Assembly: GCA_028868335.1 (NCBI GenBank)
Contig: JAGWUU010000136.1
Span: forward strand, 1 to 8,301
Direction: 5' to 3'
Source of the DNA: Sphingomonadales bacterium
GTDB taxonomy: Bacteria > Pseudomonadota > Alphaproteobacteria > Sphingomonadales > Sphingomonadaceae
Length of the DNA stretch: 8,301 nucleotides
Under the pieces are notes generated by a model. It made no database searches. It saw only the letters and a list, made by a program, of their open reading frames with translations, and was not told where the DNA came from. Numbering within the stretch: the stretch's first letter is position 1; each line of letters starts with the position of its first letter. Below, in pieces: positions 1-5,694 of the stretch. A program made the translations under genes and the position numbers.

Positions 1-1060
1 TGCCGAAGGGGTGGCCGATCGAGATCGAGCCGCCGTTGACGTTGAGCAGCTCGTCGGGAATGCCCAGCTTGTCACGGCAGTAGAGTACCTGGACGGCAAA
101 GGCCTCGTTCAGTTCCCACAGGCCGATATCGTCCATCTTGAGGCCGGTCCGTTCCAGCAACTTGGGAATCGCAAAGACCGGGCCGATCCCCATTTCGTCG
201 GGTTCAGTCCCCGCGACTGCCATGGCCACATAGCGCCCCAGCGGCGTTAGGCCGCGCTTTTCGGCGACCTTGGCTTCCATCACCACGCAGGCTGAAGAAC
301 CATCCGAAAGCTGGCTGGCGTTGCCGGCAGTGACCGTGTTGCCTTCGCCCATCACCGGCTTGAGGCTGGCGAGCCCTTCGAGCGTGGTGTCGGGACGGTT
401 GCAATCGTCACGGTCGGCGGTGACGTCCTTGTACGAGACTTCCTTGGTCTCCTTGTCGACGATAGCCATGGTCGCGGCGCAGGGGACGATCTCGTCATCG
501 AACTTGCCTGCTGCCTGAGCGGCGGCGGTGCGCTGCTGCGAACGGAGCGAGTATTCGTCCTGCGCTTCACGGCCGATATTGTAGCGCTTGGCGACCACTT
601 CGGCGGTGCCGATCATCGGCATGTAGATGTCCGGGTGCATGTCGAGCAGGGCGCGGTCGGGCTCGATGAACATCTTGCCGCTGCCCACGACCTTCGAAAT
701 GCTCTCGACCCCGGCGCCCACGCAGATGTCCATCTTATCGACGATAATCTGCTTGGCCGCGGTGGCGATGCTCATCAGGCCCGACGAGCACTGGCGGTCG
801 ATCGTCATCGCCGGAACGCTGACCGGCAGGCCCGCGCGCAGCGCGGCGAGACGCCCGACGTTGGTGCCGGTCGATCCCTGCTGGACCGCGCAGCCCATCA
901 CCACATCGTCGATTTCGCCGCCTTCGAGCCCGGCGCGCTCGACCGCGGCCCTGATCGAATAGGCGCCGAGAGTCGCGCCGGTGGTGTTGTTGAACGCGCC
1001 GCGTGCCGCCTTGGTCAGCGGAGTACGAGCGGTGGAAACGATGACTGCGTCACGTGACAT
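1..1060 (-). CDS. Acetyl-CoA C-acyltransferase (thiolase), C-terminus cut by window edge
   Basis: Thiolase-superfamily enzyme that cleaves 3-ketoacyl-CoA with CoA (beta-oxidation) or condenses acyl-CoAs. I read 353 codons from the ATG at 1060; the frame leaves the window before a stop. Visible thiolase hallmarks are the nucleophilic cysteine in DRQCSSGLMS (Cys91), the NEAF motif at 318-321, and the active-site histidine in NGGSISIGHPFG (His350). The family is about 390-400 residues, so roughly 40 residues are missing, including the second catalytic cysteine (CxG motif). The start is supported by AAGGA (1073-1069) 8 bases before the ATG, and the protein begins with the usual thiolase N-terminus (DAVIVSTARTP). 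It is co-directional with the downstream-numbered hydratase gene, whose product acts on related CoA thioesters, but a 106-base gap with a palindromic repeat separates them. Degradative versus biosynthetic thiolase cannot be settled here; the sequence resembles proteobacterial FadA/PhaA-like proteins. Confidence 0.95.
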   Translation of the reverse strand, partial: MSRDAVIVSTARTPLTKAARGAFNNTTGATLGAYSIRAAVERAGLEGGEIDDVVMGCAVQQGSTGTNVGRLAALRAGLPVSVPAMTIDRQCSSGLMSIATAAKQIIVDKMDICVGAGVESISKVVGSGKMFIEPDRALLDMHPDIYMPMIGTAEVVAKRYNIGREAQDEYSLRSQQRTAAAQAAGKFDDEIVPCAATMAIVDKETKEVSYKDVTADRDDCNRPDTTLEGLASLKPVMGEGNTVTAGNASQLSDGSSACVVMEAKVAEKRGLTPLGRYVAMAVAGTEPDEMGIGPVFAIPKLLERTGLKMDDIGLWELNEAFAVQVLYCRDKLGIPDELLNVNGGSISIGHPFG

Positions 1061-1080
1061 GATGATGGTCCTTCTCAATT

Positions 1081-1163
1081 CGTCATCCCCGCATGGGCGA
1101 GGATCGCTTGGGTCTGGGTCCGCCCGGGGAGGCCAGCGGTCCCGGACTGGGTCCGGGACGACG
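1081..1163. repeat. Intergenic palindromic repeat (REP-like) between hydratase and thiolase genes
   Basis: An 83-base element bounded by imperfect terminal inverted repeats: CGTCATCCC at 1081-1089 and GGGACGACG at 1155-1163 (8 of 9 pair). Inside the right end is a perfect 9-base stem, GTCCCGGAC (1139-1147) and GTCCGGGAC (1151-1159), with a 3-base loop. The left end also folds imperfectly (CCCCGC against GGGCGAGG). It begins 3 bases after the hydratase stop codon and ends 17 bases before the thiolase AAGGA site, so it fills the spacer. Its style (GTCATCCC ends, GTCCGGGA arms) matches dispersed intergenic palindromes known from alphaproteobacterial genomes. Only one copy is in this window, so dispersal is inferred. 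It may act as an mRNA-stabilising or transcription-attenuating hairpin. Confidence 0.7.
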
Positions 1164-1166
1164 CGA

Positions 1167-1619
1167 TCAAACGAACAGCTGGGTGATCCATTCGCAGATC
1201 AGCGCGGGCTTGTCCTCGCCCTCGATCTCGATGGTCACTTCGTTGGTCTGCTGCCACTGGCCGGGGCGCTTCTCGATCAGTTCGAGCAGCTTGCTGTGGC
1301 TGCGCACCCGCTTGCCCGAACGCACCGGCGAGATGAAGCGCGTCTTGTTGCCGCCGTAGTTGACGCCCATCTTGACATTGTCGATCCGCGCGCCCTCGGT
1401 CATCGCGCCGAGTACCGGAAGCAGCGAGAGGGTGAGGAAGCCATGGGCGATGGTCCCGCCGAACGGGGTCATCTTGGCCTTGTCGGGATCGACGTGGATG
1501 AACTGGAAATCGCCAGTCGCCTCGGCGAACTTGTTGATGCGGTCCTGGCTGACTTCGAACCAATCGGAAACGCCGATCACTTCACCGGTCTTGGCCTGCA
1601 ATTCTTGGGGGGTCATCAT
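1167..1619 (-). CDS. MaoC/NodN-family enoyl-CoA hydratase-like protein
   Basis: Single hot-dog-fold acyl-CoA dehydratase of the MaoC family (150 residues, full length), closest in style to the NodN-like subgroup. Such proteins hydrate 2-enoyl-CoA to (R)-3-hydroxyacyl-CoA in the cytoplasm. The hydratase-2 type motif is visible: Asp37 and His42 in ATGDFQFIHVDPDKA form the expected catalytic Asp/His pair, followed by PFGGTIAHGFLTLSLLP (residues 52-68), which matches the family's conserved HG segment. Two adjacent ATG codons (1619 and 1616) are possible. An AGGAG at 1628-1624 lies 4 bases from the first and 7 from the second, so the 149-residue form from 1616 may be the real one. The neighbouring thiolase on the same strand suggests a shared role in acyl-CoA turnover (inference). 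The actual acyl substrate cannot be read from sequence. Confidence 0.93.
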   Translation of the reverse strand: MMTPQELQAKTGEVIGVSDWFEVSQDRINKFAEATGDFQFIHVDPDKAKMTPFGGTIAHGFLTLSLLPVLGAMTEGARIDNVKMGVNYGGNKTRFISPVRSGKRVRSHSKLLELIEKRPGQWQQTNEVTIEIEGEDKPALICEWITQLFV

Positions 1620-1645
1620 GCCTCTCCTGCCGATGGGAAAGGCGC

Positions 1646-1674
1646 TTCATGGCCCAAGCTGGGCCGCTGTGCAA
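1646..1674 (-). promoter_or_regulatory. Possible sigma-70 promoter with operator-like palindrome, upstream of hydratase gene
   Basis: Reading the minus strand, TTGCAC (1674-1669) resembles a -35 box and CATGAA (1651-1646) a weak -10 box, with a 17-base spacer. A perfect 6-base inverted repeat, GGCCCA (1651-1656) and TGGGCC (1660-1665) with a 3-base centre, covers almost the whole spacer. This would give a short leader ending at the AGGAG site of the hydratase gene. The palindrome lacks a T-run, so an operator is as likely as a hairpin. The -10 match is poor; this is a suggestion only. Confidence 0.3.
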
Positions 1675-1701
1675 CGCGTGTCAGTCCGCCGTTACGGCAT
1701 C

Positions 1702-1730
1702 CGCGACCGTGCGCGTGCCAGGCGGTCGCG
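1702..1730 (-). terminator. Hairpin just after the acyltransferase stop codon, possible terminator
   Basis: CGCGACCG (1702-1709) and CGGTCGCG (1723-1730) form a perfect 8-base GC-rich stem with a 13-base loop, starting 2 bases after the acyltransferase stop. Position suits the 3' end of the minus-strand glycan operon. There is no following T-run, so it is not a classical intrinsic terminator; it could be a 3'-end-protecting hairpin used with Rho. Confidence 0.4.
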
Positions 1731-1732
1731 AA

Positions 1733-2833
1733 TCAGTCGGCTATGCCGCCGGGCGCGGGGCGGCGCCAGCGCGGCGGGCGGACGTTCAGCCAGCGCTGCG
1801 CCGGCTTCTCCACCCAGCGGTAGAGCCCCGCCGACACTGCCAGCACAAGCGCCAGATAGCCGCCAAGCCCCGTCCAGCCGAGCTGCAACGTGGCATCGAC
1901 GAAAGCGATCTTGTAGAAGATGAACAGCACGAAGTGGGACAGGTAGGTCGAATAGCTGATCTCACCCAGATAAGTGAGCGTGGGTCCGCCGATGACCCGG
2001 GCGACCATGTTGCGCGCCAGCGACAGGGCGAACAGCAGGCAGAAGAACGTCAGCGGCACGAAGGCCGTTTCAGGCAAGCCGCGATGCACTCCCAGCGCCA
2101 GCACCGCCGCACCGCAGGCGGTGGCGGCATAGCTTGCCCATGAAATGTTCCGCCACCGTTGCCAAAGTTGGCACATCAGGCAACCCATGGTGAATTCGGC
2201 CAGGCAGCGCCACAGGCCAAGGTGGGTGATGTCTGCGCCAAGGTTGCCATACCCGGCCGCGGCGAACCCCGCGTAGAGCGCCAGTGCCAGCGCCGCGACA
2301 CCTGCCAGCAGAACCGCCGATGCAACGCGGCTCCAGCGGGCCGCCGCGACAAGCGCGGGGAAAGCCAGATAGGCTGCCAGTTCAGTGCTGATCGACCAGG
2401 CCGGATGGTTCCAGCTCAGGTTCCGGGTGAAGCCCCAGTTCTGTACCAGCAGGACATGCAGCGGCAGTTCGCCGAACGGATAGTTGGAGATGTCGCGCCC
2501 GGTCGCCGCCAGCAGGGCGACGAAGGCGACGAGTACGGCAAGGATCGCCACGTGCAGCGGCCAGACCCGCGCCAGTCGCCGCCACAGGAACTGGCGGGTC
2601 GCGCTCCACCCGCCGGCTTCGATCTTCCCGGCATAGTTGTACCAGATGACGAAGCCCGAAAGCATGAAGAACAGATCGACCGCAAGGTAGCCCTTCGCGA
2701 GAACGGCGATCACCGATGCCGGAAACAGCGTCAGCAGCGACAGGCGGATATGGTAGAGGACCACCCCCCAGGCGGCGATGCCGCGAATTCCGGTCAGCGC
2801 ATCGAGGTGGCGCGGGGCGGAGGGCCGATCCAT
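1733..2833 (-). CDS. Acyltransferase-3 family membrane protein (OafA/ExoZ-like)
   Basis: Integral inner-membrane O-acyltransferase, 366 residues, of the family that moves acetyl or other acyl groups onto surface sugars. Family marks seen: an N-terminal HLDALTGIRGIAAWGVVLYH block with Arg17 and the presumed catalytic His28; AVDLFFMLSGFVIWYNY (51-67); RRLARVWPLH (85-94); WSISTELAAYLAF (146-158); EISYSTYLSHF (291-301); and a C-terminal YRWVEKPAQRWL. About ten hydrophobic segments fit the usual topology. No SGNH domain is fused. An in-frame ATG 16 codons upstream would give a Cys/Arg-rich leader inside the ligase gene; the ATG at 2833 is preferred because the conserved N-terminus follows at once. 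It starts one base after the ligase stop (TGACATG), and its ribosome site is only a weak GGGGCGG, so translational coupling to the ligase is likely. It probably acylates the glycan handled by the neighbouring ligase and glycosyltransferase; the substrate is not shown. Confidence 0.93.
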   Translation of the reverse strand: MDRPSAPRHLDALTGIRGIAAWGVVLYHIRLSLLTLFPASVIAVLAKGYLAVDLFFMLSGFVIWYNYAGKIEAGGWSATRQFLWRRLARVWPLHVAILAVLVAFVALLAATGRDISNYPFGELPLHVLLVQNWGFTRNLSWNHPAWSISTELAAYLAFPALVAAARWSRVASAVLLAGVAALALALYAGFAAAGYGNLGADITHLGLWRCLAEFTMGCLMCQLWQRWRNISWASYAATACGAAVLALGVHRGLPETAFVPLTFFCLLFALSLARNMVARVIGGPTLTYLGEISYSTYLSHFVLFIFYKIAFVDATLQLGWTGLGGYLALVLAVSAGLYRWVEKPAQRWLNVRPPRWRRPAPGGIAD

Positions 2834-2834
2834 G

Positions 2835-4196
2835 TCAGGCCGCCCCGGTCCGCAACACCGGCACCGCGCGTCGCGGGGCATGGCGCGCCGGGCTGTCGAT
2901 ACGGCGCAGGTAGCTCCACAGCCCGCATTGCAGTCCGATCAGCATGAAGATGAACGGCTGGTAGGCGATGCCGACGAACAACGCGCCGAACAGATAGACC
3001 AGTTGTGCCTGCTGCAACGCGCTGGCCAGCGGTGCCTGCCATTGCTCGTTCGGGCCGCTGCGCTTCTTCCAGCGCGCACGGATGCGTTCCATCTGCCAAA
3101 GACCGAGGAGGTGGAGCCACAGCCACAGCGCCAGCCCCGGCCAGCCCTGTTCGCCCAGCATCTCGAAATAGGCGGAATGGTAGGCGCGGGCCTGATCGTA
3201 TCCCTCGCTCGTCTCGACCGAAACGTTGTTGCCTTCGCCCTGCGTGGCGACCGTTTCGACCTTGATCCGGTTTCCGCGGTAGGCGTCGAACCCGCCGCCC
3301 AGCGGATGGTCCTTCACGTAGTCGAGCGTCCACATCCACACCGCAACCCGGGTCGAGGCCGATTGGTCGGACGTGTGGTTCTCGATGGTCCCCATCCGCT
3401 TGGTATAGCTGTCGGGCAGGAACGGAACGGCGATCATCGCCAGGATCGCCGCGCCCGCGACATAGAGGAAGCGGTGCTTGACGCTGCGCAGCGTCAGGAT
3501 CGCCAGCAGGCCGATGCACAGAAGGCCGGTGCGGGTCTGGGTTCCGATCGGGATCAGCAGGCAGGAAAACGTCAGCGCAATCGCGAACAGCACCGTCAGC
3601 TTGCTGCGTGGGAATACCGTGCCATGGCGAACCATCCACCAGATCACCGGGATCAGCGCGACGGCCACAGTCGAAAGGGTCGAGCCTTCGTAGAGCCCGG
3701 TGTTGTCGGTGACGAACAGGTGCAGCGTGCCATACCCGCCGCCGCCGCCCAGGGTCTTTATCCCGCCATCTATCACGATCGCGGCGATGGTCAGGATCAT
3801 GACCAGTGCGGCAGCCTCGATCCGCAGGCGCGTGCGCAACGTCAGCGGCAGGAACAGCGCAAAGACCAGCGCCTTCCACACCCACGACCACTTGGCCGCG
3901 GCCTCGACCGGAAAATCGGCGAACAGCGTGCTCAGTCCACAATAGGCGAGCAACGCCACGATCAGGCCCTGGCGCAGGGTAAAGCGGCTATCGCGCTTGT
4001 CGTCGATCAGCGCCCAGCCGCCGAAAGCAAACAGGAACGCGATCAGCGAAACCGGAATTTGCGAAAGGAAGCCCCACGAGATCTGCTGCGGCGCCAGGCT
4101 GTCGATGTAGAGATAGGCCAGCACCCAGATGAACGACCGACGCAGGCCAAGCGCCAGGAACAGCAGGACAAAGCCGGTCAGCGCCAGGTTAATCAC
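2835..4196 (-). CDS. O-antigen ligase-like membrane protein, exosortase-A-associated O-glycosylation ligase type
   Basis: Polytopic WaaL/Wzy-superfamily protein, 453 residues from the GTG at 4196, which would ligate or polymerise lipid-linked sugar units at the periplasmic face. It closely resembles the putative O-glycosylation ligase family linked to exosortase A/PEP-CTERM systems: an early IDSLAPQQISWGF segment (31-43), GTQTRTG (218-224, with Arg222), KRMGTIENHTSDQSASTR (266-283), DHPLGGGFDAYRG (296-308), and HSAYFEMLGEQGWPG (340-354). Around ten hydrophobic segments flank a large polar loop at roughly 262-340, as expected for this fold. A GGGGGYG run lies at 150-156. A longer frame exists from an ATG at 4298, but its first 34 residues are Arg/Cys-rich and unlike the family, while the first membrane segment starts right at the GTG, with AGGTG 7 bases before it. 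The GTG overlaps the stop region of the 51-residue ORF by 8 bases, and the acyltransferase follows after one base: a coupled three-gene unit. Ligase versus polymerase cannot be decided. Confidence 0.9.
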   Translation of the reverse strand: MINLALTGFVLLFLALGLRRSFIWVLAYLYIDSLAPQQISWGFLSQIPVSLIAFLFAFGGWALIDDKRDSRFTLRQGLIVALLAYCGLSTLFADFPVEAAAKWSWVWKALVFALFLPLTLRTRLRIEAAALVMILTIAAIVIDGGIKTLGGGGGYGTLHLFVTDNTGLYEGSTLSTVAVALIPVIWWMVRHGTVFPRSKLTVLFAIALTFSCLLIPIGTQTRTGLLCIGLLAILTLRSVKHRFLYVAGAAILAMIAVPFLPDSYTKRMGTIENHTSDQSASTRVAVWMWTLDYVKDHPLGGGFDAYRGNRIKVETVATQGEGNNVSVETSEGYDQARAYHSAYFEMLGEQGWPGLALWLWLHLLGLWQMERIRARWKKRSGPNEQWQAPLASALQQAQLVYLFGALFVGIAYQPFIFMLIGLQCGLWSYLRRIDSPARHAPRRAVPVLRTGAA

Positions 4197-4344
4197 GCTG
4201 ATGCACCTGCAGGCCCGGCCGTGGCGGCGACGCGACTGTATCCTCGCCGCCCTCCTCGCTGTCGAGATCGGGCCGCCGGACAAGGCGCAGCAACGCAATC
4301 ACCAGCAGGCCGTGACACAGTGAGAGGGCGAAAATATCCACCAT
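4189..4344 (-). CDS. Small membrane peptide (51 aa), first gene of the ligase operon
   Basis: A 51-residue ORF, not recognised as a named family. It starts MVDIFALSLCHGLLVIALLR: residues 4-22 are hydrophobic and could form one membrane helix, followed by LVRRPDLDSEEGGEDTV, a basic patch then an acidic stretch, and a polar tail ending VHQRD. The positive-inside pattern suggests that the C-terminal tail is cytoplasmic. Its TAA (4191-4189) overlaps the GTG start of the ligase (4196-4194) in another frame, giving an 8-base overlap typical of translational coupling. The ribosome site is weak (GTGGGC immediately before the ATG). The codon pattern is GC-rich at third positions like the neighbours. 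I think it is real because it accounts for the otherwise empty stretch upstream of the ligase and meets it so precisely; it may assist the ligase or glycan export (inference). It could still be a chance ORF. Confidence 0.6.
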   Translation of the reverse strand: MVDIFALSLCHGLLVIALLRLVRRPDLDSEEGGEDTVASPPRPGLQVHQRD

Positions 4345-4409
4345 GCCCACGCGCTTAGCGCAAATGCGGTTGACGCGGCGTTAAGCCTTGATCGCCTACA
4401 GAAACCGCC
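4345..4409. promoter_or_regulatory. Divergent promoter region between ligase operon and glycosyltransferase
   Basis: This 65-base gap must hold the start signals for both directions if the two transcripts begin here. On the plus strand, TTGACG (4370-4375) is a good -35 match but has no convincing -10; CCTACA (4395-4400) is the closest, with a long 19-base spacer. GCGCTTAGCGC (4351-4361) is a near-perfect palindrome with a single central base and could be a regulator site. Neither flanking gene has a strong ribosome site. Exact boxes remain unproven. Confidence 0.35.
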
Positions 4410-5639
4410 ATGACCCGGATTCTTCACGTCCTCGATCATTCGTTGCCGTTGCACAGCGGCTATACCTTTCGGACCCGCGCGATCCTCAAGGCGCAGGAGG
4501 CGATGGGGCTGGAAGTGCGCGGGATCACCGGGCTGCGCCACGTCGCGGAGGGACCGGATCGCGAAGATGCCGAAGGCCTTGTCTTTCATCGCACCCGCGG
4601 CGTCGCCAATGGTCCGCCGGCCTACCGCGAATGGCGCGAGGTCGCGTTGCTCGCTGACGCCATATGCGCCCTGGCGGCGGATTGGCGGCCGGACCTGCTC
4701 CATGCCCATTCCCCGGCACTGTGCGGCAAGGCGGCGCTTGTCGCCGGACGCCGGCTGGGCATTCCCGTCGTGTATGAAATCCGTGCCTTCTGGGAGGATG
4801 CCGCGGTTTCCAACGGCACCAGCAGCGAGGGCAGCGTCAAGTACCGCCTGACCCGCGCGCTGGAAAGCCATGTGGTGGCCGGAGCCGATGCGGTGGTGAC
4901 GATCTGCCACGGCTTGAAAAACGATCTGGTCGGACGCGGGACCGCGGCGGACAAGATCACGATCAGTCCAAACGGCGTTGACCTTGCCCTGTTCGGCAAG
5001 GCCGTCGCCCCCGATCCCGGGCTGGCAACGCAGCTTGGCCTGGGTGGGGGGCCGGTGATCGGCTTCATCGGGTCGTTCTACGACTACGAGGGGCTGGACG
5101 ACCTGATCGCGGCGATGCCAGCGTTACTCGCGCGCATTCCCGATGCCCGGCTGCTGATGGTCGGCGGCGGTCCGATGGAGGCGGCGCTCAAGGCCCAGGC
5201 CGCCGCCAGCCCCGCCGCAAGCGCGATCCGCTTTGTCGGCCGGGTTCCGCATGCCGAGGTCGAGCGCTACTACGCGCTGGTCGACGTCATGGCCTATCCG
5301 CGCAAGAAAAGTCGACTGACCGATCTCGTCACGCCGCTGAAGCCGCTTGAGGCCATGGCCGAGGGCAAGCTGGTGGCCGCCTCGGACGTGGGTGGGCACC
5401 GCGAACTGATCACTGACGGCGTGACCGGCACCCTGTTTGCGCCCGACAATCCTCATGCCTGCGCTCTCGCCCTCGCAGCCCTGCTGGCCGACCGCTCCGG
5501 GTGGGACGCACGCCGCGCCGCCGGGCGCAACCACGTTGCGGCAAGTCACGATTGGGCAAGAAATATTTATCGTTATCAAGATGTTTACCAAACCCTCCTA
5601 ACCAGAAACGTGGATCGTCGCACCCGCGCTGCTGCCTGA
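4410..5639 (+). CDS. GT4 glycosyltransferase, exosortase-A-associated (Daro_2409-type)
   Basis: Cytoplasmic GT-B fold glycosyltransferase, 409 residues, family GT4, transferring a sugar from an activated donor to a growing lipid-linked glycan. The N-terminus, HVLDHSLPLHSGYTFRTRAIL (residues 6-26), is a signature of the PEP-CTERM/exosortase-A-associated glycosyltransferase family. Other marks: LLHAHSPALCGK (96-107), YEIRAFWED (122-130), ISPNGVDLALF (185-195), IGFIGSFYDYEGLDDLI (217-233) and GGGPMEAAL (252-260). The donor-site region is TPLKPLEAMAEGKLVAASDVGGHRELITDG (308-337); Glu314 is there, but the upstream glutamate of the common GT4 EX7E motif is replaced (Leu306), which I believe is normal for this subgroup. 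The ATG at 4410 is set by the family N-terminus; no good Shine-Dalgarno precedes it. It is divergent from the ligase, consistent with one glycan pathway. The donor sugar is unknown. Confidence 0.93.
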   Translation: MTRILHVLDHSLPLHSGYTFRTRAILKAQEAMGLEVRGITGLRHVAEGPDREDAEGLVFHRTRGVANGPPAYREWREVALLADAICALAADWRPDLLHAHSPALCGKAALVAGRRLGIPVVYEIRAFWEDAAVSNGTSSEGSVKYRLTRALESHVVAGADAVVTICHGLKNDLVGRGTAADKITISPNGVDLALFGKAVAPDPGLATQLGLGGGPVIGFIGSFYDYEGLDDLIAAMPALLARIPDARLLMVGGGPMEAALKAQAAASPAASAIRFVGRVPHAEVERYYALVDVMAYPRKKSRLTDLVTPLKPLEAMAEGKLVAASDVGGHRELITDGVTGTLFAPDNPHACALALAALLADRSGWDARRAAGRNHVAASHDWARNIYRYQDVYQTLLTRNVDRRTRAAA

Positions 5640-5694
5640 AGCTTGCGGCCCGGGGGGCGGCGGCAGAAGTCTGATAAAACGGGGTTTCTCGATC

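Noticed and set aside
337..350. A 14-base exact repeat shared with 3227-3240
   Set aside because: Both copies lie inside coding sequence and encode a Gly-Glu-Gly-Asn tetrapeptide in unrelated proteins, so this is coincidence of codon use.
2834..2881. A 16-residue N-terminal extension of the acyltransferase
   Set aside because: It is Cys/Arg-rich, overlaps the ligase coding end, and the conserved acyltransferase N-terminus begins right after the ATG at 2833.
2794..3942. A 382-residue minus-strand frame within the ligase gene
   Set aside because: It is an alternative frame of the ligase, very rich in Arg, Asp and Pro with no membrane segments, while the ligase frame carries all family motifs.
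2778..4358. A 526-residue plus-strand reading frame opposite the ligase and acyltransferase genes
   Set aside because: It lies antisense to two genes with clear family motifs; its Arg/Gln/Asp-rich, low-hydrophobicity composition is typical of the mirror frame of GC-rich membrane-protein genes.
5640..5694. Possible terminator after the glycosyltransferase
   Set aside because: The gap is G-rich but I found no stable inverted repeat followed by T residues.
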